Shown here one piece after another: positions 9,017 through 18,480 of a DNA stretch of 46,141 bases (the first letter of the stretch is position 1; every line of letters starts with the position of its first letter). The notes below the pieces were generated by a model that saw only the letters and a list, made by a program, of their open reading frames with translations, was not told the DNA's origin and did not search any database. The position numbers were made by a program, and so were the translations under genes. Source of the DNA: Elainella sp. Prado103 (GTDB taxonomy: Bacteria > Cyanobacteriota > Cyanobacteriia > Elainellales > Elainellaceae); assembly GCA_025454395.1 (NCBI GenBank), contig JALOOM010000024.1, positions 1 through 46,141 on the forward strand, in the 5' to 3' direction.

Positions 9017-9551
9017 TTTAAGAGGCACTCTAAAAGACATAAACTGAGTTGGTGTTGTATTCTAGTTGCCCTAAAGCTAAGGACGATTACTGACATACTC
9101 CTACTGGCATACTCCTGGTTTAATCTTTGCCCATGGAACTGAACACCATGAGGCAGATGAGCTCTCCTGCATTTACTTCCTTAGTTCAGGGGCTTTAGCT
9201 CAGGGTCTTTTGGGCTCAGCGTTCTTTCGATTAGGCAGTTGCATCTAGCTTTTCTGAAATGAGGGGTAGGAGTCCTGATTAATTGTGGAATCTACTCTTA
9301 TAGAATAGCTTCTGAGCGTGCGAAGTTTTTTCTTGCTTTCTTACAGCAATCACTCATTCCATATTCGTATTCTATATTGGTTTCAAATATTGATTTCAAG
9401 TTTAAGTTCGTAAATTGCAATAAGGCATCAGAATTGGTTTGGTGCAAGTTGTTTAAGCTCAACTCGTAAGTGCTCGCTAAATCTTATGCTCGCTTCCTGT
9501 TTCTGATTCACGTTAGAGTCAATTAAAACTTGTTCTTTTGCCTCCATATCG

Positions 9552-11072
9552 ATGAAGAATATCCTCCGTATTCTATTCATTGACGATTCCGATTCAGATA
9601 CACAAGCTGTCTTAAACGAACTGCTTGACAGTGGTTTTGCACTTCGCCACCAACGGGTAGATAGTGCAGTAACTCTACAATTGGCACTTCAGCAATATGC
9701 TTGGGATATTGTGATTTGCGATTATCTACTACCTAGCTTCAATGCCTTAGAAGCCCTTCAAATTATGAAATCGCTGGGGCTTGATCTCCCATTTATTGTC
9801 CTTTCTGGCATGATCGGCGAAGAACCTGCTGTGGAAATGATGCGAGCAGGAGCCAGCGATTATCTATTCAAAAGGCATCTCAAACGATTGGTGCCCGCGA
9901 TCGAGCGAGAATTGCATGATTTGGAAATGCGGCAGGCCCGACGACAAGCAGAGGCGACCGCTCTACAACTGGCAGCCATTGTTGAATCCTCGGATGATGC
10001 CATCATCAGCACCAACCTCCAAGGCTATGTTTTAACTTGGAACCTGGGAGCTGAGAAATTATATGGCTACTCGGCAGCAGAAGCGAAAGGACAACCCCTG
10101 TCCCAACTGATTCAGCCGATCGGTAACAGTCTGCTCGCTGTTCCACCGCAAAATTCATGTCATCTGATTGCGGACTGGAGACAAGTCACCCGGCAACGCA
10201 AAACCGGCGAGTTGATTGATATCTTGCAGACAGTTTCGCTCATTAAAGATCCGCAAGGCTCCGTTGTGGGATTTGCCATCATTGCCCGTGATATCAGCGA
10301 ACGCCAGCGGATCCAGCGCATGAAAGATGAGTTTATCTCTGTGATTAACCATGAGTTGCGTACCCCTTTAGCCTCTCTGCAAGGATCGATCGAGCTACTG
10401 CTGACCGGCAAATTGGGGGAACTTTCTGATCAGGGGCTGAAAATGCTCAGAATTGCTGCCAATAACATCGATCGGTTAGCCGCCATCACTAGCAATATCC
10501 TTGATCTGGAGGGGTTGAGCTCTGGAGAGATTCAGATGATTCAGCATCCCTGCAATTTAGCAGAAGCCGTCAATCGAGCCACCGCTCTATTGCAAGATCT
10601 GGCCATGCAGCGTCAAGTCACCCTGCTGATCACACCGCAGTCGATCGAAGTTTCAGCCGATAATCATCGGCTCAGTCAGGTCTTCTACCATCTCTTGAAA
10701 AATGCCATCCAGTTTTCCCAAGCCGGTGGGCGAATCTGGCTCGAGATCAAGCAATGTCACGATCGGCAGGAGTTAGCCTCCATACCTCATCTTTTCACCT
10801 CAGAACAAATACGGATACCCTGTGTATTAGTGAAAGTTAAAGACGAAGGGCAGGGAATTCCATCAGATCAGTTAGAATCAATTTTTGGACAGTTTCAACA
10901 AGTAGATGCATCCGATGCGCGTCGGCAAGGCGGTGCCGGGTTAGGGTTAGCCATTTGCCGCCGGATCGTCCAGCAGCATCAAGGGCAGCTATGGGCTGAG
11001 AGTGTCCTCGGCGAAGGGAGCACCTTTTATTTGACATTACCTTTGCAGCGTGTTGCTGTTCAAACCCTGTAA
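9552..11072 (+). CDS. REC-PAS histidine kinase
   Basis: 506 residues. REC at about 4-122 (D57 in VICDYLL, K107), PAS at about 137-250 (AAIVESSDDAIISTNLQGYV), HisKA at about 257-325 with phosphorylatable H267 (INHELRTPLASL), then the HATPase_c domain at about 365-500 with N box (LLKNAIQFS), G1 box (DEGQGIP) and G2 box (GAGLGLAI). It is cytoplasmic with no membrane segment. A receiver before the kinase core suggests it is itself an intermediate of a relay. The next gene, 66 bp on, is a single receiver that is its likely partner. Its DHp helix resembles that of the HisKA-EAL protein encoded at 11880. The ATG at 9552 has no clear ribosome site. Confidence 0.93.
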   Translation: MKNILRILFIDDSDSDTQAVLNELLDSGFALRHQRVDSAVTLQLALQQYAWDIVICDYLLPSFNALEALQIMKSLGLDLPFIVLSGMIGEEPAVEMMRAGASDYLFKRHLKRLVPAIERELHDLEMRQARRQAEATALQLAAIVESSDDAIISTNLQGYVLTWNLGAEKLYGYSAAEAKGQPLSQLIQPIGNSLLAVPPQNSCHLIADWRQVTRQRKTGELIDILQTVSLIKDPQGSVVGFAIIARDISERQRIQRMKDEFISVINHELRTPLASLQGSIELLLTGKLGELSDQGLKMLRIAANNIDRLAAITSNILDLEGLSSGEIQMIQHPCNLAEAVNRATALLQDLAMQRQVTLLITPQSIEVSADNHRLSQVFYHLLKNAIQFSQAGGRIWLEIKQCHDRQELASIPHLFTSEQIRIPCVLVKVKDEGQGIPSDQLESIFGQFQQVDASDARRQGGAGLGLAICRRIVQQHQGQLWAESVLGEGSTFYLTLPLQRVAVQTL

Positions 11073-11138
11073 GAACCGATCGCTGTTCAAGCCCAGTCAG
11101 GGAACACTATGGGCAAATATTGAGTGGAGGTATAGTGA

Positions 11139-11519
11139 GTGGCTGGGAAACGTGTACTGGTCATCGATGATGAGGATGACATTCGTGAGGTTGCTCAAGC
11201 CAGTTTGGAGATCATGGCGGGTCTCGATGTGATCGTGGCCTGCTCGAGTCACGAAGGCTTGCAAAAAGCTGCCGATGAACAACCTGATGCCATCTTGCTT
11301 GATGTGATGCTCCCAGACATGGATGGGCTAACGGTGTTCCGGCATCTGCAAGCTAATCCTGCAACTCGCCATATTCCGGTAATCTTGCTGACCGCAAAAG
11401 TGCAAATGTCTGATCAACGGCGGTTTGCTGATCTGGGGGTCAAAGCCATGATTGCCAAACCGTTCAAGCCCGCTAAGTTGGCTGACCAACTGCTCGAAGT
11501 CTTAGGCTGGCAGCATTAA
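11139..11519 (+). CDS. single-domain response regulator
   Basis: 126 residues forming one CheY-like receiver: acidic pocket D10/D11 (LVIDDEDD), phosphoacceptor D55 (AILLDVMLPDMDG), Thr in LLTAK and the Lys in AKPFKP. It has no output domain, so it works by protein contact or as a phosphate shuttle. The GTG start at 11139 is supported by GGAGG 8 nt upstream. It lies 66 bp after the REC-PAS kinase gene on the same strand, so the two probably form an operon and a cognate pair. Confidence 0.93.
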   Translation: MAGKRVLVIDDEDDIREVAQASLEIMAGLDVIVACSSHEGLQKAADEQPDAILLDVMLPDMDGLTVFRHLQANPATRHIPVILLTAKVQMSDQRRFADLGVKAMIAKPFKPAKLADQLLEVLGWQH

Positions 11520-11879
11520 ACGCTCAGTCTTATCCCACTTTGAGATGCAGATGAGCAGAATCAATCATGGCTCTGCAAGCGATTCAGCCTGTTGTTCAAC
11601 TCAGCCTCATCGAGAAAATAGAGTAAGAGGTTTATATTATCTTTGTATTAACTCCATCATCTCTTGATAGACCGCTCTCCGTAGGGCGACGGATTTGCCC
11701 GACTTTTGCACCATTCCTTCCTAGGATGCGTAAAGGATGATTTTTACCCCCCTCAGAAGCTAACCGGATTATGTTAACTGTTAGCGAGATGGCAAAGTCC
11801 CTTTACCCTACGCCCCATAGCAACTGGCTCATTTAGGGTTGGGTCGCATTCGCTTTGAACTTCGGATAGTGTATAAAGC
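11520..11879. other. 360-bp gap with one motif copy
   Basis: It contains copy 4 of the recurrent motif at 11698-11712. A CTCTCCGTAGGGCGACGG stretch just before it has no clear symmetry. No gene is visible. Confidence 0.45.
11698..11712 (-). promoter_or_regulatory. recurrent motif GGTGCAAAAGTCGGG, copy 4
   Basis: On the minus strand, 168 bp before the HisKA-EAL gene. It is identical to copy 3 at 15 of 15 bases, but its flanks differ. Confidence 0.5.
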
Positions 11880-12947
11880 ATGACGACTAATAAGTTAGAT
11901 TATCAAGAGCATGCCAATTCTTGCTATGCGATCTCGCCCGATCAGTCGGTTCTTGATATTAGTCATGAGTTGCGCACCCCACTCACCGTGATTCAGGGTG
12001 CGCTTGATCTCTTAGATAGTGGTCGCTTAGGTGAGTTGTCTGATCGGGGCCAACGGATGGTTAAAATTGCCACCTCTAATGTTGAGCGATTGATGCGCTT
12101 GACGACTGCGATCGAGCAAGAGTCTGAAGGGGTAATTAATCTGCTTTCTTCCGAAGAACTGGGACGGTTGCGGATGGAACGAGATCTGAAATCTGCCCTG
12201 CCCCGCCATCAGCTCCGCTTGCAGTATCAACCGATCGTTTCCTTGTCTAGCAGTCGTATTACGGGCTTTGAAGTATTGTCTCGCTGGCATCATCCCACCT
12301 TAGGAATCATTCCTCCCACCGAGTTTATCCCGATCGCGGAGGAAACTGGTTCTATTATCGATATTGGGGCTTGGGTGATCGCAGAAGCCTGTCAGCAGCT
12401 ACAAATCTGGAAACAACAATTTCCAGACTATTTCGTTCCCCTCACCGTCAGTGTCAACCTGTCCTGTAAACAGATTGCCTCGCCGGATTTACCGCAGCAG
12501 ATCGAACGCATCTTGGCTGAAACAGGCTTGTCGGCCCAAAGTTTAAAGCTGGAAATTACTGAAAGCTCAATCATGAGTGATACAGAGGTGATCGAACTCG
12601 TGCTTAATCAATTGCGGGTTCTGGGCGTTCAGCTTTACATTGATGATTTTGGGACAGGTTATTCTTCTTTAAGTCGGTTGCTAGAACTGCCGCTTGATGT
12701 CCTCAAAATCGATCGCTCCTTTGTACAACAACTTTGCTCAAAACGGGGAGAATACCTCGTGCGAGCCATCACAAACCTGGCCCATAACCTGGGGATCGAT
12801 GTGATCGCAGAAGGGGTAGAAACTGAAGAGCAAGCGATTAAGCTGCAATCGCTGGGTTGTCATCGCGGTCAAGGATACTTTTTTGCCAAACCGATGGATA
12901 GTAATATTGTCCCTTCTTTGATCTGTAGTTTGGCACTTCGCCGTTGA
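11880..12947 (+). CDS. HisKA (DHp)-EAL protein, putative c-di-GMP phosphodiesterase
   Basis: 355 residues. Residues about 22-85 are a histidine-kinase dimerisation and phosphoacceptor domain (ISHELRTPLTVIQG, H29) but no HATPase domain follows. Residues about 98-345 are an EAL domain with the full catalytic set: E131 (in EVL), N193, E225, D255-D256 (IDDFGTGYSS), K276, E311 and Q331. It should therefore hydrolyse c-di-GMP to pGpG. There is no GGDEF domain. The DHp matches that of the kinase at 9552 in the pattern GxLGELSDxGxxMxxIA, suggesting a shared origin and possible trans-phosphorylation. No membrane segment is visible. Confidence 0.92.
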   Translation: MTTNKLDYQEHANSCYAISPDQSVLDISHELRTPLTVIQGALDLLDSGRLGELSDRGQRMVKIATSNVERLMRLTTAIEQESEGVINLLSSEELGRLRMERDLKSALPRHQLRLQYQPIVSLSSSRITGFEVLSRWHHPTLGIIPPTEFIPIAEETGSIIDIGAWVIAEACQQLQIWKQQFPDYFVPLTVSVNLSCKQIASPDLPQQIERILAETGLSAQSLKLEITESSIMSDTEVIELVLNQLRVLGVQLYIDDFGTGYSSLSRLLELPLDVLKIDRSFVQQLCSKRGEYLVRAITNLAHNLGIDVIAEGVETEEQAIKLQSLGCHRGQGYFFAKPMDSNIVPSLICSLALRR

Positions 12948-13148
12948 TCGCGCTCCCTCAGAACAAATCAGGACAATCCCTGGGTGCAAGAGTAGACAGC
13001 ATGGGCAATTTAACGGTAGATGGTTACCCTAGGTAAGTAGGCTGCTCAGATTGGCACTGGGAAACCCTGCCCTGAGCGGGGCTACGTGTTTGGGCAACCT
13101 TGGGGGTTTCTGTTTAGAGTTGATAGTTTGATAGGATATTCGCTGCTT

Positions 13149-13190
13149 CCTCGCAACCCAGTCTTCGCAACCCAGCCTTTGCAACCCAAT
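13149..13190. repeat. 14-bp tandem repeat, 3 copies
   Basis: Three imperfect copies of CTTCGCAACCCAGT lie upstream of the giant kinase gene, just before the longer array at 13207. Confidence 0.85.
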
Positions 13191-13206
13191 CTTCGATCGG
13201 TGCAGG

Positions 13207-13301
13207 GGTTGACAGATCAGGTTGACAGATCAGGTTGACAGGATCAGGTTGACAGGATCAGGTTGACAGGATCAGGTTGACAGATCAGGTTGACAGGATC
13301 A
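13207..13301 (+). repeat. 13/14-bp tandem repeat, 7 copies, each with TTGACA
   Basis: Seven head-to-tail units of GGTTGACAG(G)ATCA; units 1, 2 and 6 are 13 bp and the others 14 bp. Every unit carries a consensus -35 hexamer TTGACA. TATCAC at 13311-13316, 15 nt after the last TTGACA, is a possible -10. The array ends 61 bp before the ATG of the giant hybrid kinase, so copy number could alter its expression. Confidence 0.85.
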
Positions 13302-13362
13302 GGCAGAGCATATCACGGTTCCACTTCATCAAGGGGTATTGACATCAGCATTGGAAGTGAAT

Positions 13363-16300
13363 ATGCACCAAGTTCCTGTTAAGGAAAGCATTCTCATCAT
13401 TGATGATCGCCCGGCCAATTTACGGCTGTTATCCCATTTGTTGTCTCAACAAGGCTATCACGTGCGGTTAGCTCCCAAGCTAGATGCCGCCTTAGCAGCG
13501 ATTACCATCCAGACTCCCGATCTGATCCTGTTAGATATTTGTATGCCAGGCCATGACGGCTTTGAAGTGTGTCAGATGCTCAAAGCCGATCCCAAAACCC
13601 AGCATATTCCCGTGATATTTCTGAGTGCGCTCGAAAACACCTGGGATAAAGTTCGGGCTTTCAAAGTGGGAGGAGTCGATTACATTCTCAAACCCTTCCA
13701 TGCTGAAGAGGTGCTGGTGCGGATTGAAAGCCAGCTCAATATCCAGCGGCTCCAGAAACAGTTGATTGAACATAATGAACGCCTGCAAGAAGCCATCCAT
13801 CAACGCGAGCAAGTCGAACAAAAATTAGCCCAGCAACTTGAACAATCGCTCGTTCTACAAAAAATCACCGGTGCCATCCGCACAGAAACTGAAAGTCAAA
13901 CCATTTTCGATACAACGGTTCAGCTCATTGGGCAGATTTTCCGGGTGACTCGCTGTTCAATCCATATTTATGTACCCCCTCCGATTCCAGAAATTCCTTT
14001 ATTAGCGGAACATGTCTCTCCGGGCTGGATCTCGTTGCGGCAGATGGATTTTGCCTTCGAGGATAATGTATTCATTCCAGAAGTTTTATCTCAGGATCGG
14101 GCTTTAGCCGCAGATGCCGTGCCGCAGGATCCCCGATTTAATACGATTCGATCGTTCTGCCAATTAGCTGAGATTCGCTCCTTGCTCGCGGTGCGCACCT
14201 CTTATCGTCATCGCCCCAATGGGTTGATCACGCTCCAGCAGTGCGATCGGTTTCGCAGTTGGACGACGGAAGAAATTTCGCTGTTGGAAGCGATCGCGAT
14301 CCAGATTGGCTTTGCTCTGGCTCAAGCAAAATCCGTCGATCAAGAGCAAAAACAGCTCGAAGCCTTAGAGTATCAAAATCGGCTCCTCCGTCAAGAAGTG
14401 CATGAGCGTCGCCAAATTGAATCTGCTTTACAAAGTTCTGAGGCTGAACTACGTGGACTATTTGCGGCAATGGCCGATGTGATTTTGGTGCTTGATCGGG
14501 AGGGGCGATATTTAAAGATTGCGCCTACCAATCAGGAAAATCTCTATCGTCCGGCCGAATTACTGTTAGGTAAAACCCTCCATCAGGTCTTTCCAACCTA
14601 CCAGGCAGAGCGCTTTTTAACCGCGATCCATACCAGTTTGGATCAGCAACGCCCGCTAGAACTGGAATATGATTTATTAATTCAAAATAGAACCGTCTGG
14701 TTCAGTACCAGAATTTCGCCGATCGGTACTGATACGGTGATCTGGGTCGCTCGAGATATTACTGCCCGCAAACAAACTGAAGCAGAACTGCTCCAGAAGT
14801 CAGTAGCATTGAGTGAATATAGCCAAAGCCTTAAACACTTACATCGGCTCAGTCTGACTGATTTTGAAACCATCGAAGAACTCTGTGCTGACTACCTCAA
14901 AACAGGCTGCGAAATCCTGGGTTTCTCTTCTGGGATCGCAGGTGCTGTCACGGATCAGACCTATCGGGTGATTGCAGCATATTCAGAAATTGAGTGCTTA
15001 CAACCTGGTCTAGAGATCAATTTAGAGGACACCTACTGCAACGTAGTGGTGAAATCACGCCAGACTATTTGTTGCCAAAATATTCAAGATTGGCAGTTTT
15101 GTATACCTCTGCCCAAAACTCCCTTACCCGTTCAGTCTTATATTGGATCGCCGCTCTGGGTCAACGGTGAGCTGTATGGCACGCTTTGCTTCTTTGCCGA
15201 TCAAACTCGCCCTCAAGGATATCAAAAGCACGAACAAGAAGTCATTGAGCTGATGGCCCAAAGCATCGCTAAGTTTATCAGCGCCCACCAGGCCAATGCT
15301 CAACGCCAGCAAGCAGAAGAAGAACTGCAACTCTTACTGAATATTACCCAGGCCATTACGGCTGCTCCCGATTTTGATCAGGCACTCTACGCAGCGTTGC
15401 AAGCGCTTTGTGAAGTGACGGGCTGGACCTATGGGGAAGTTTGGCTGCCGTCGGCTGATGGCTCCGTTTTGGAATGTAGTCCAGTTTGGTATTCTAACCA
15501 GGCTGAACCCTCTGTCGTTCAGTCAATTCACAATTTGCGGCAGAGCTATGCCAATGTCACATTTCATCCCAATGAAGGGATCGCAGGCAGAGTTTGGAAC
15601 CAGCAACAGCCAGAATGGTCGTTAAATTCAGAGAGCGAGGTTGAACCAGCCCTTGAGTTTGAGAGTGGTCAATCCCGGTATCGTTTCCAGTTAGTCAACC
15701 ACTATGGCATCAAGGCCCGCTTGGGCGTGCCAATTATGGTGACGCGGGATCAATCGAGTACTGCAACCACGGCGCTGCCCCCCTCCCATCCTGCTCTGGC
15801 AAATTCCCCGCTTGCCGCCAGTTCAACGGCTTCTACCGCTAGCACCCAAACACCAACTGTGCTTGCTGTTTTAGTATTTTTCACGATCGAAGCTCGCCCG
15901 ATCGATCAACGGTTGATTCAGGTGGTTTCTGCGGTGGCAGCTCAGTTGGGGACAGTCTTGGCTCAAAAGCAAGCAGAAGCAGATTTACAGGCGTTGTTTG
16001 CGGCCATGAGTGATGTGGTCTTAGTGCGCGATCGAACTGGGCGCTGTCTGCGGGTAGCCTCTGCCAATCCAGCCTTAGATCGACCCACGGCTAGCATTTT
16101 AGGTAAAACCCTGCATGAAACGCTGCCCGCTCCGATTGCCGATCGAGTTTTGCAGAGCATTCAAGCCAGTCTAACCCATCGCATCACTGTTAATTTAGAG
16201 TACTCCCTGTCTTTGGCTGAACGGGAAGTCTGTCTATCGTCTAGTATTTCGCCCCTGTCCAAAGATGCAGTGTTAATTGTGTCGCGTGATATCAGTGATC

Positions 16301-18480
16301 GCAAGCAAGTTGAACAAGCTCTGGCCCGGCGAGAACGCTATCTAGCGGTGTTAGTAGAAGTGCAGCGGGAGTTGTTGACCTTTCGCGAATCACCGATCAA
16401 ATATCAGGAGATTCTCCGTTTGCTGGGCCAGGTAGCTGGAGCTTCTCGGGTATACCTCTGTGAAATTACTGCCGAGGGGGGACGCTTTCAACCGATCCAA
16501 CGGGCTGGATGGCAAGCCAACTGGCAGAAGAATCCCCTCCGTCAACCCCTACCCCAACGCCTGCCCCATTCCCTCTGGCTTCAGTGGATGCATCATCTTG
16601 CCAGAAGTGAAGTGATTAGCGATGCAGTCACCTCCTGTGAAACCGAACGATCGGTTTTAGTTGCGGAAGGGATTTTGTCTATCCTGATTTTGCCCTTAAT
16701 CGTCAATGGCAAGCTGTGGGGCTTAGTGGGCTTCGAAGATAATTTGAGAGCCCATCATTGGGATGGCTTGGATATCAGTCTCCTCGGAACCGCAGTCTCA
16801 GCCATTGCTCTCCATTACGAACGGAAGCTGGCAGAAGATGCGTTGCGTCGCAGCGCCGCTCGGGAACAGGCAACTTTGCGGGTGATCGAGCAAATGCGGC
16901 AGACCCTGGAAATCAAGCAGATCTTTCAAACCACGACTACTGAATTACGCCAACTGCTCCAGTGCGATCGAGTCCTAATTTATCGCTTTAACCCAGACTG
17001 GAGTGGGAGCTGTGTGGCAGAATCTGTGTCGGCGGGGTGGCGCTCCGTTTTGCAGGCAGAACCGGGCAGCCCAGATCATCTGGCGGAAGCAACTCAAACC
17101 GATCGTTGCATCATTCAAACTTGGACAGAGCAAGGTTGGGTGCAAGATACCTATCTTCAGGAAACTGAGGGTGGAGCTTATCGGCAAGGAGCCCCCTATC
17201 TATGTGTGCGCGATATCTACCAACCTGGTTTCTCTGCCTGTTACTTGAAGTTACTGGAACAACTTCAGGCCAAGGCCTATCTCACAGTGCCGATCCTTCA
17301 AGGCAATCACCTGTGGGGATTATTGGCCGCCTATCAAAATCGCAGTTCCCGCAATTGGCAAACTGCAGAAATCCACTTGGCAACCCATATCAGCACTCAG
17401 TTAGGGGTGGCTATCCAGCAGGCTGACTTGTTAGCCCAGACCCAACAGCAATCTGAAGATTTGAAAAAAGCCCGCGATGCGGCAGAGGCAGCCAGTCGCG
17501 CTAAAACCCAATTTCTGGCCCACATGAGTCATGAACTGCGCACGCCCTTAAATTCAATTTTGGGCTTTACCCAACTGATTAGTCAGGAAGCCTCACTGAC
17601 TCCTGATCACCAGGATTACCTCCATATCATCAACCGTAGTGGTCAGCATCTCCTCAATCTGATCAATGACGTGTTGGAGGGGGCAAGGCTCGAAGCCAAC
17701 CAGGGTAGCCTGCAAGAGAGTTCCTTCGATCTGTATGGGTTGCTCAGAAATATTACTGAAATGCTTCAGCTAGCCGCAACTCAGAAGCAACTCCAATTCA
17801 TGGTGCAGGTGCAATCTACTGTGCCCAACCATATCGCTGCTGACCAAGGCAAATTACGTCAAGTTTTGTTAAACTTGCTCGATAACGCCATCAAGTTTAC
17901 TGACCAAGGGCAAGTCTGCTTGCGTGTGAGCGGTCGATTGGGCAATTCCGACGAACAGACCCACTGGCTCCATTTTGCCGTTGAAGACACGGGCTATGGT
18001 ATTGCTTCTGAAGAGATGGATTCCCTGTTCCAGGCTTTTGTGCAAACCGAGTCTGGCCGACAATCCAACCGTGGCACAGGGCTGGGGCTTGCCATTAGCG
18101 ATCGATTTGTGCAACTGATGGGTGGACAACTCACCGTACACAGTCTGCCGGGTGAAGGATCTATATTTGAATTTGAAATTCCGGTAAGGGAGGGAGTTTT
18201 TACCCAGTCTGCTGAGCATCAAAGGGTAAACTGCATATATGAGGAGGGGGAAGTAATGACCACTCCATCCTCCAAGCTAGCCACTGCCGACCTTCTGGTT
18301 ATGCCAGCGGAGTGGATCGCCGATTTACATCAAGCAGCCAGTGGATGCAGTGATCGCCAAGTCCTCAAGTTATTGGAGCAAATTCCATCCACCCATGCTG
18401 AACTGGCGCAAGGGCTACGAGAACTAGCTTATGACTTTCGTTTTGAAGAGATTATTGAACTAACCAAGCTCCACATCTGA
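13363..18480 (+). CDS. giant hybrid histidine kinase, REC plus multiple GAF and PAS domains
   Basis: About 1,705 residues. The ATG at 13363 has GGAAG 5 nt upstream; a TTG at 13339 is in frame. Approximate order: REC (8-128, D58), coiled coil, GAF (165-325), PAS (365-478), GAF (490-645), GAF (655-875, split by a Ser/Thr/Ala-rich insertion), PAS (875-990), GAF (1000-1150), a phytochrome-like GAF (1165-1335), HisKA (H1390 in MSHELRTPLNSIL), HATPase_c, and a helical tail of about 95 residues. The last GAF has Cys1293-Tyr at the bilin-attachment position of cyanobacteriochromes, where Cys-His is usual, so bilin binding is possible but unproven. There is no membrane segment. Its stop overlaps the start of the next REC-kinase gene by one base. 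Confidence 0.93.
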   Translation: MHQVPVKESILIIDDRPANLRLLSHLLSQQGYHVRLAPKLDAALAAITIQTPDLILLDICMPGHDGFEVCQMLKADPKTQHIPVIFLSALENTWDKVRAFKVGGVDYILKPFHAEEVLVRIESQLNIQRLQKQLIEHNERLQEAIHQREQVEQKLAQQLEQSLVLQKITGAIRTETESQTIFDTTVQLIGQIFRVTRCSIHIYVPPPIPEIPLLAEHVSPGWISLRQMDFAFEDNVFIPEVLSQDRALAADAVPQDPRFNTIRSFCQLAEIRSLLAVRTSYRHRPNGLITLQQCDRFRSWTTEEISLLEAIAIQIGFALAQAKSVDQEQKQLEALEYQNRLLRQEVHERRQIESALQSSEAELRGLFAAMADVILVLDREGRYLKIAPTNQENLYRPAELLLGKTLHQVFPTYQAERFLTAIHTSLDQQRPLELEYDLLIQNRTVWFSTRISPIGTDTVIWVARDITARKQTEAELLQKSVALSEYSQSLKHLHRLSLTDFETIEELCADYLKTGCEILGFSSGIAGAVTDQTYRVIAAYSEIECLQPGLEINLEDTYCNVVVKSRQTICCQNIQDWQFCIPLPKTPLPVQSYIGSPLWVNGELYGTLCFFADQTRPQGYQKHEQEVIELMAQSIAKFISAHQANAQRQQAEEELQLLLNITQAITAAPDFDQALYAALQALCEVTGWTYGEVWLPSADGSVLECSPVWYSNQAEPSVVQSIHNLRQSYANVTFHPNEGIAGRVWNQQQPEWSLNSESEVEPALEFESGQSRYRFQLVNHYGIKARLGVPIMVTRDQSSTATTALPPSHPALANSPLAASSTASTASTQTPTVLAVLVFFTIEARPIDQRLIQVVSAVAAQLGTVLAQKQAEADLQALFAAMSDVVLVRDRTGRCLRVASANPALDRPTASILGKTLHETLPAPIADRVLQSIQASLTHRITVNLEYSLSLAEREVCLSSSISPLSKDAVLIVSRDISDRKQVEQALARRERYLAVLVEVQRELLTFRESPIKYQEILRLLGQVAGASRVYLCEITAEGGRFQPIQRAGWQANWQKNPLRQPLPQRLPHSLWLQWMHHLARSEVISDAVTSCETERSVLVAEGILSILILPLIVNGKLWGLVGFEDNLRAHHWDGLDISLLGTAVSAIALHYERKLAEDALRRSAAREQATLRVIEQMRQTLEIKQIFQTTTTELRQLLQCDRVLIYRFNPDWSGSCVAESVSAGWRSVLQAEPGSPDHLAEATQTDRCIIQTWTEQGWVQDTYLQETEGGAYRQGAPYLCVRDIYQPGFSACYLKLLEQLQAKAYLTVPILQGNHLWGLLAAYQNRSSRNWQTAEIHLATHISTQLGVAIQQADLLAQTQQQSEDLKKARDAAEAASRAKTQFLAHMSHELRTPLNSILGFTQLISQEASLTPDHQDYLHIINRSGQHLLNLINDVLEGARLEANQGSLQESSFDLYGLLRNITEMLQLAATQKQLQFMVQVQSTVPNHIAADQGKLRQVLLNLLDNAIKFTDQGQVCLRVSGRLGNSDEQTHWLHFAVEDTGYGIASEEMDSLFQAFVQTESGRQSNRGTGLGLAISDRFVQLMGGQLTVHSLPGEGSIFEFEIPVREGVFTQSAEHQRVNCIYEEGEVMTTPSSKLATADLLVMPAEWIADLHQAASGCSDRQVLKLLEQIPSTHAELAQGLRELAYDFRFEEIIELTKLHI

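Noticed and set aside
8873..9142. 89-codon frame upstream of hetR, considered as PatX
   Set aside because: It lacks an RGSGR-type pentapeptide and a hydrophobic N-terminus, and contains copy 3 of the recurrent DNA motif.
13207..13301. CRISPR array
   Set aside because: The units are adjacent with no spacers, and no cas gene is present.
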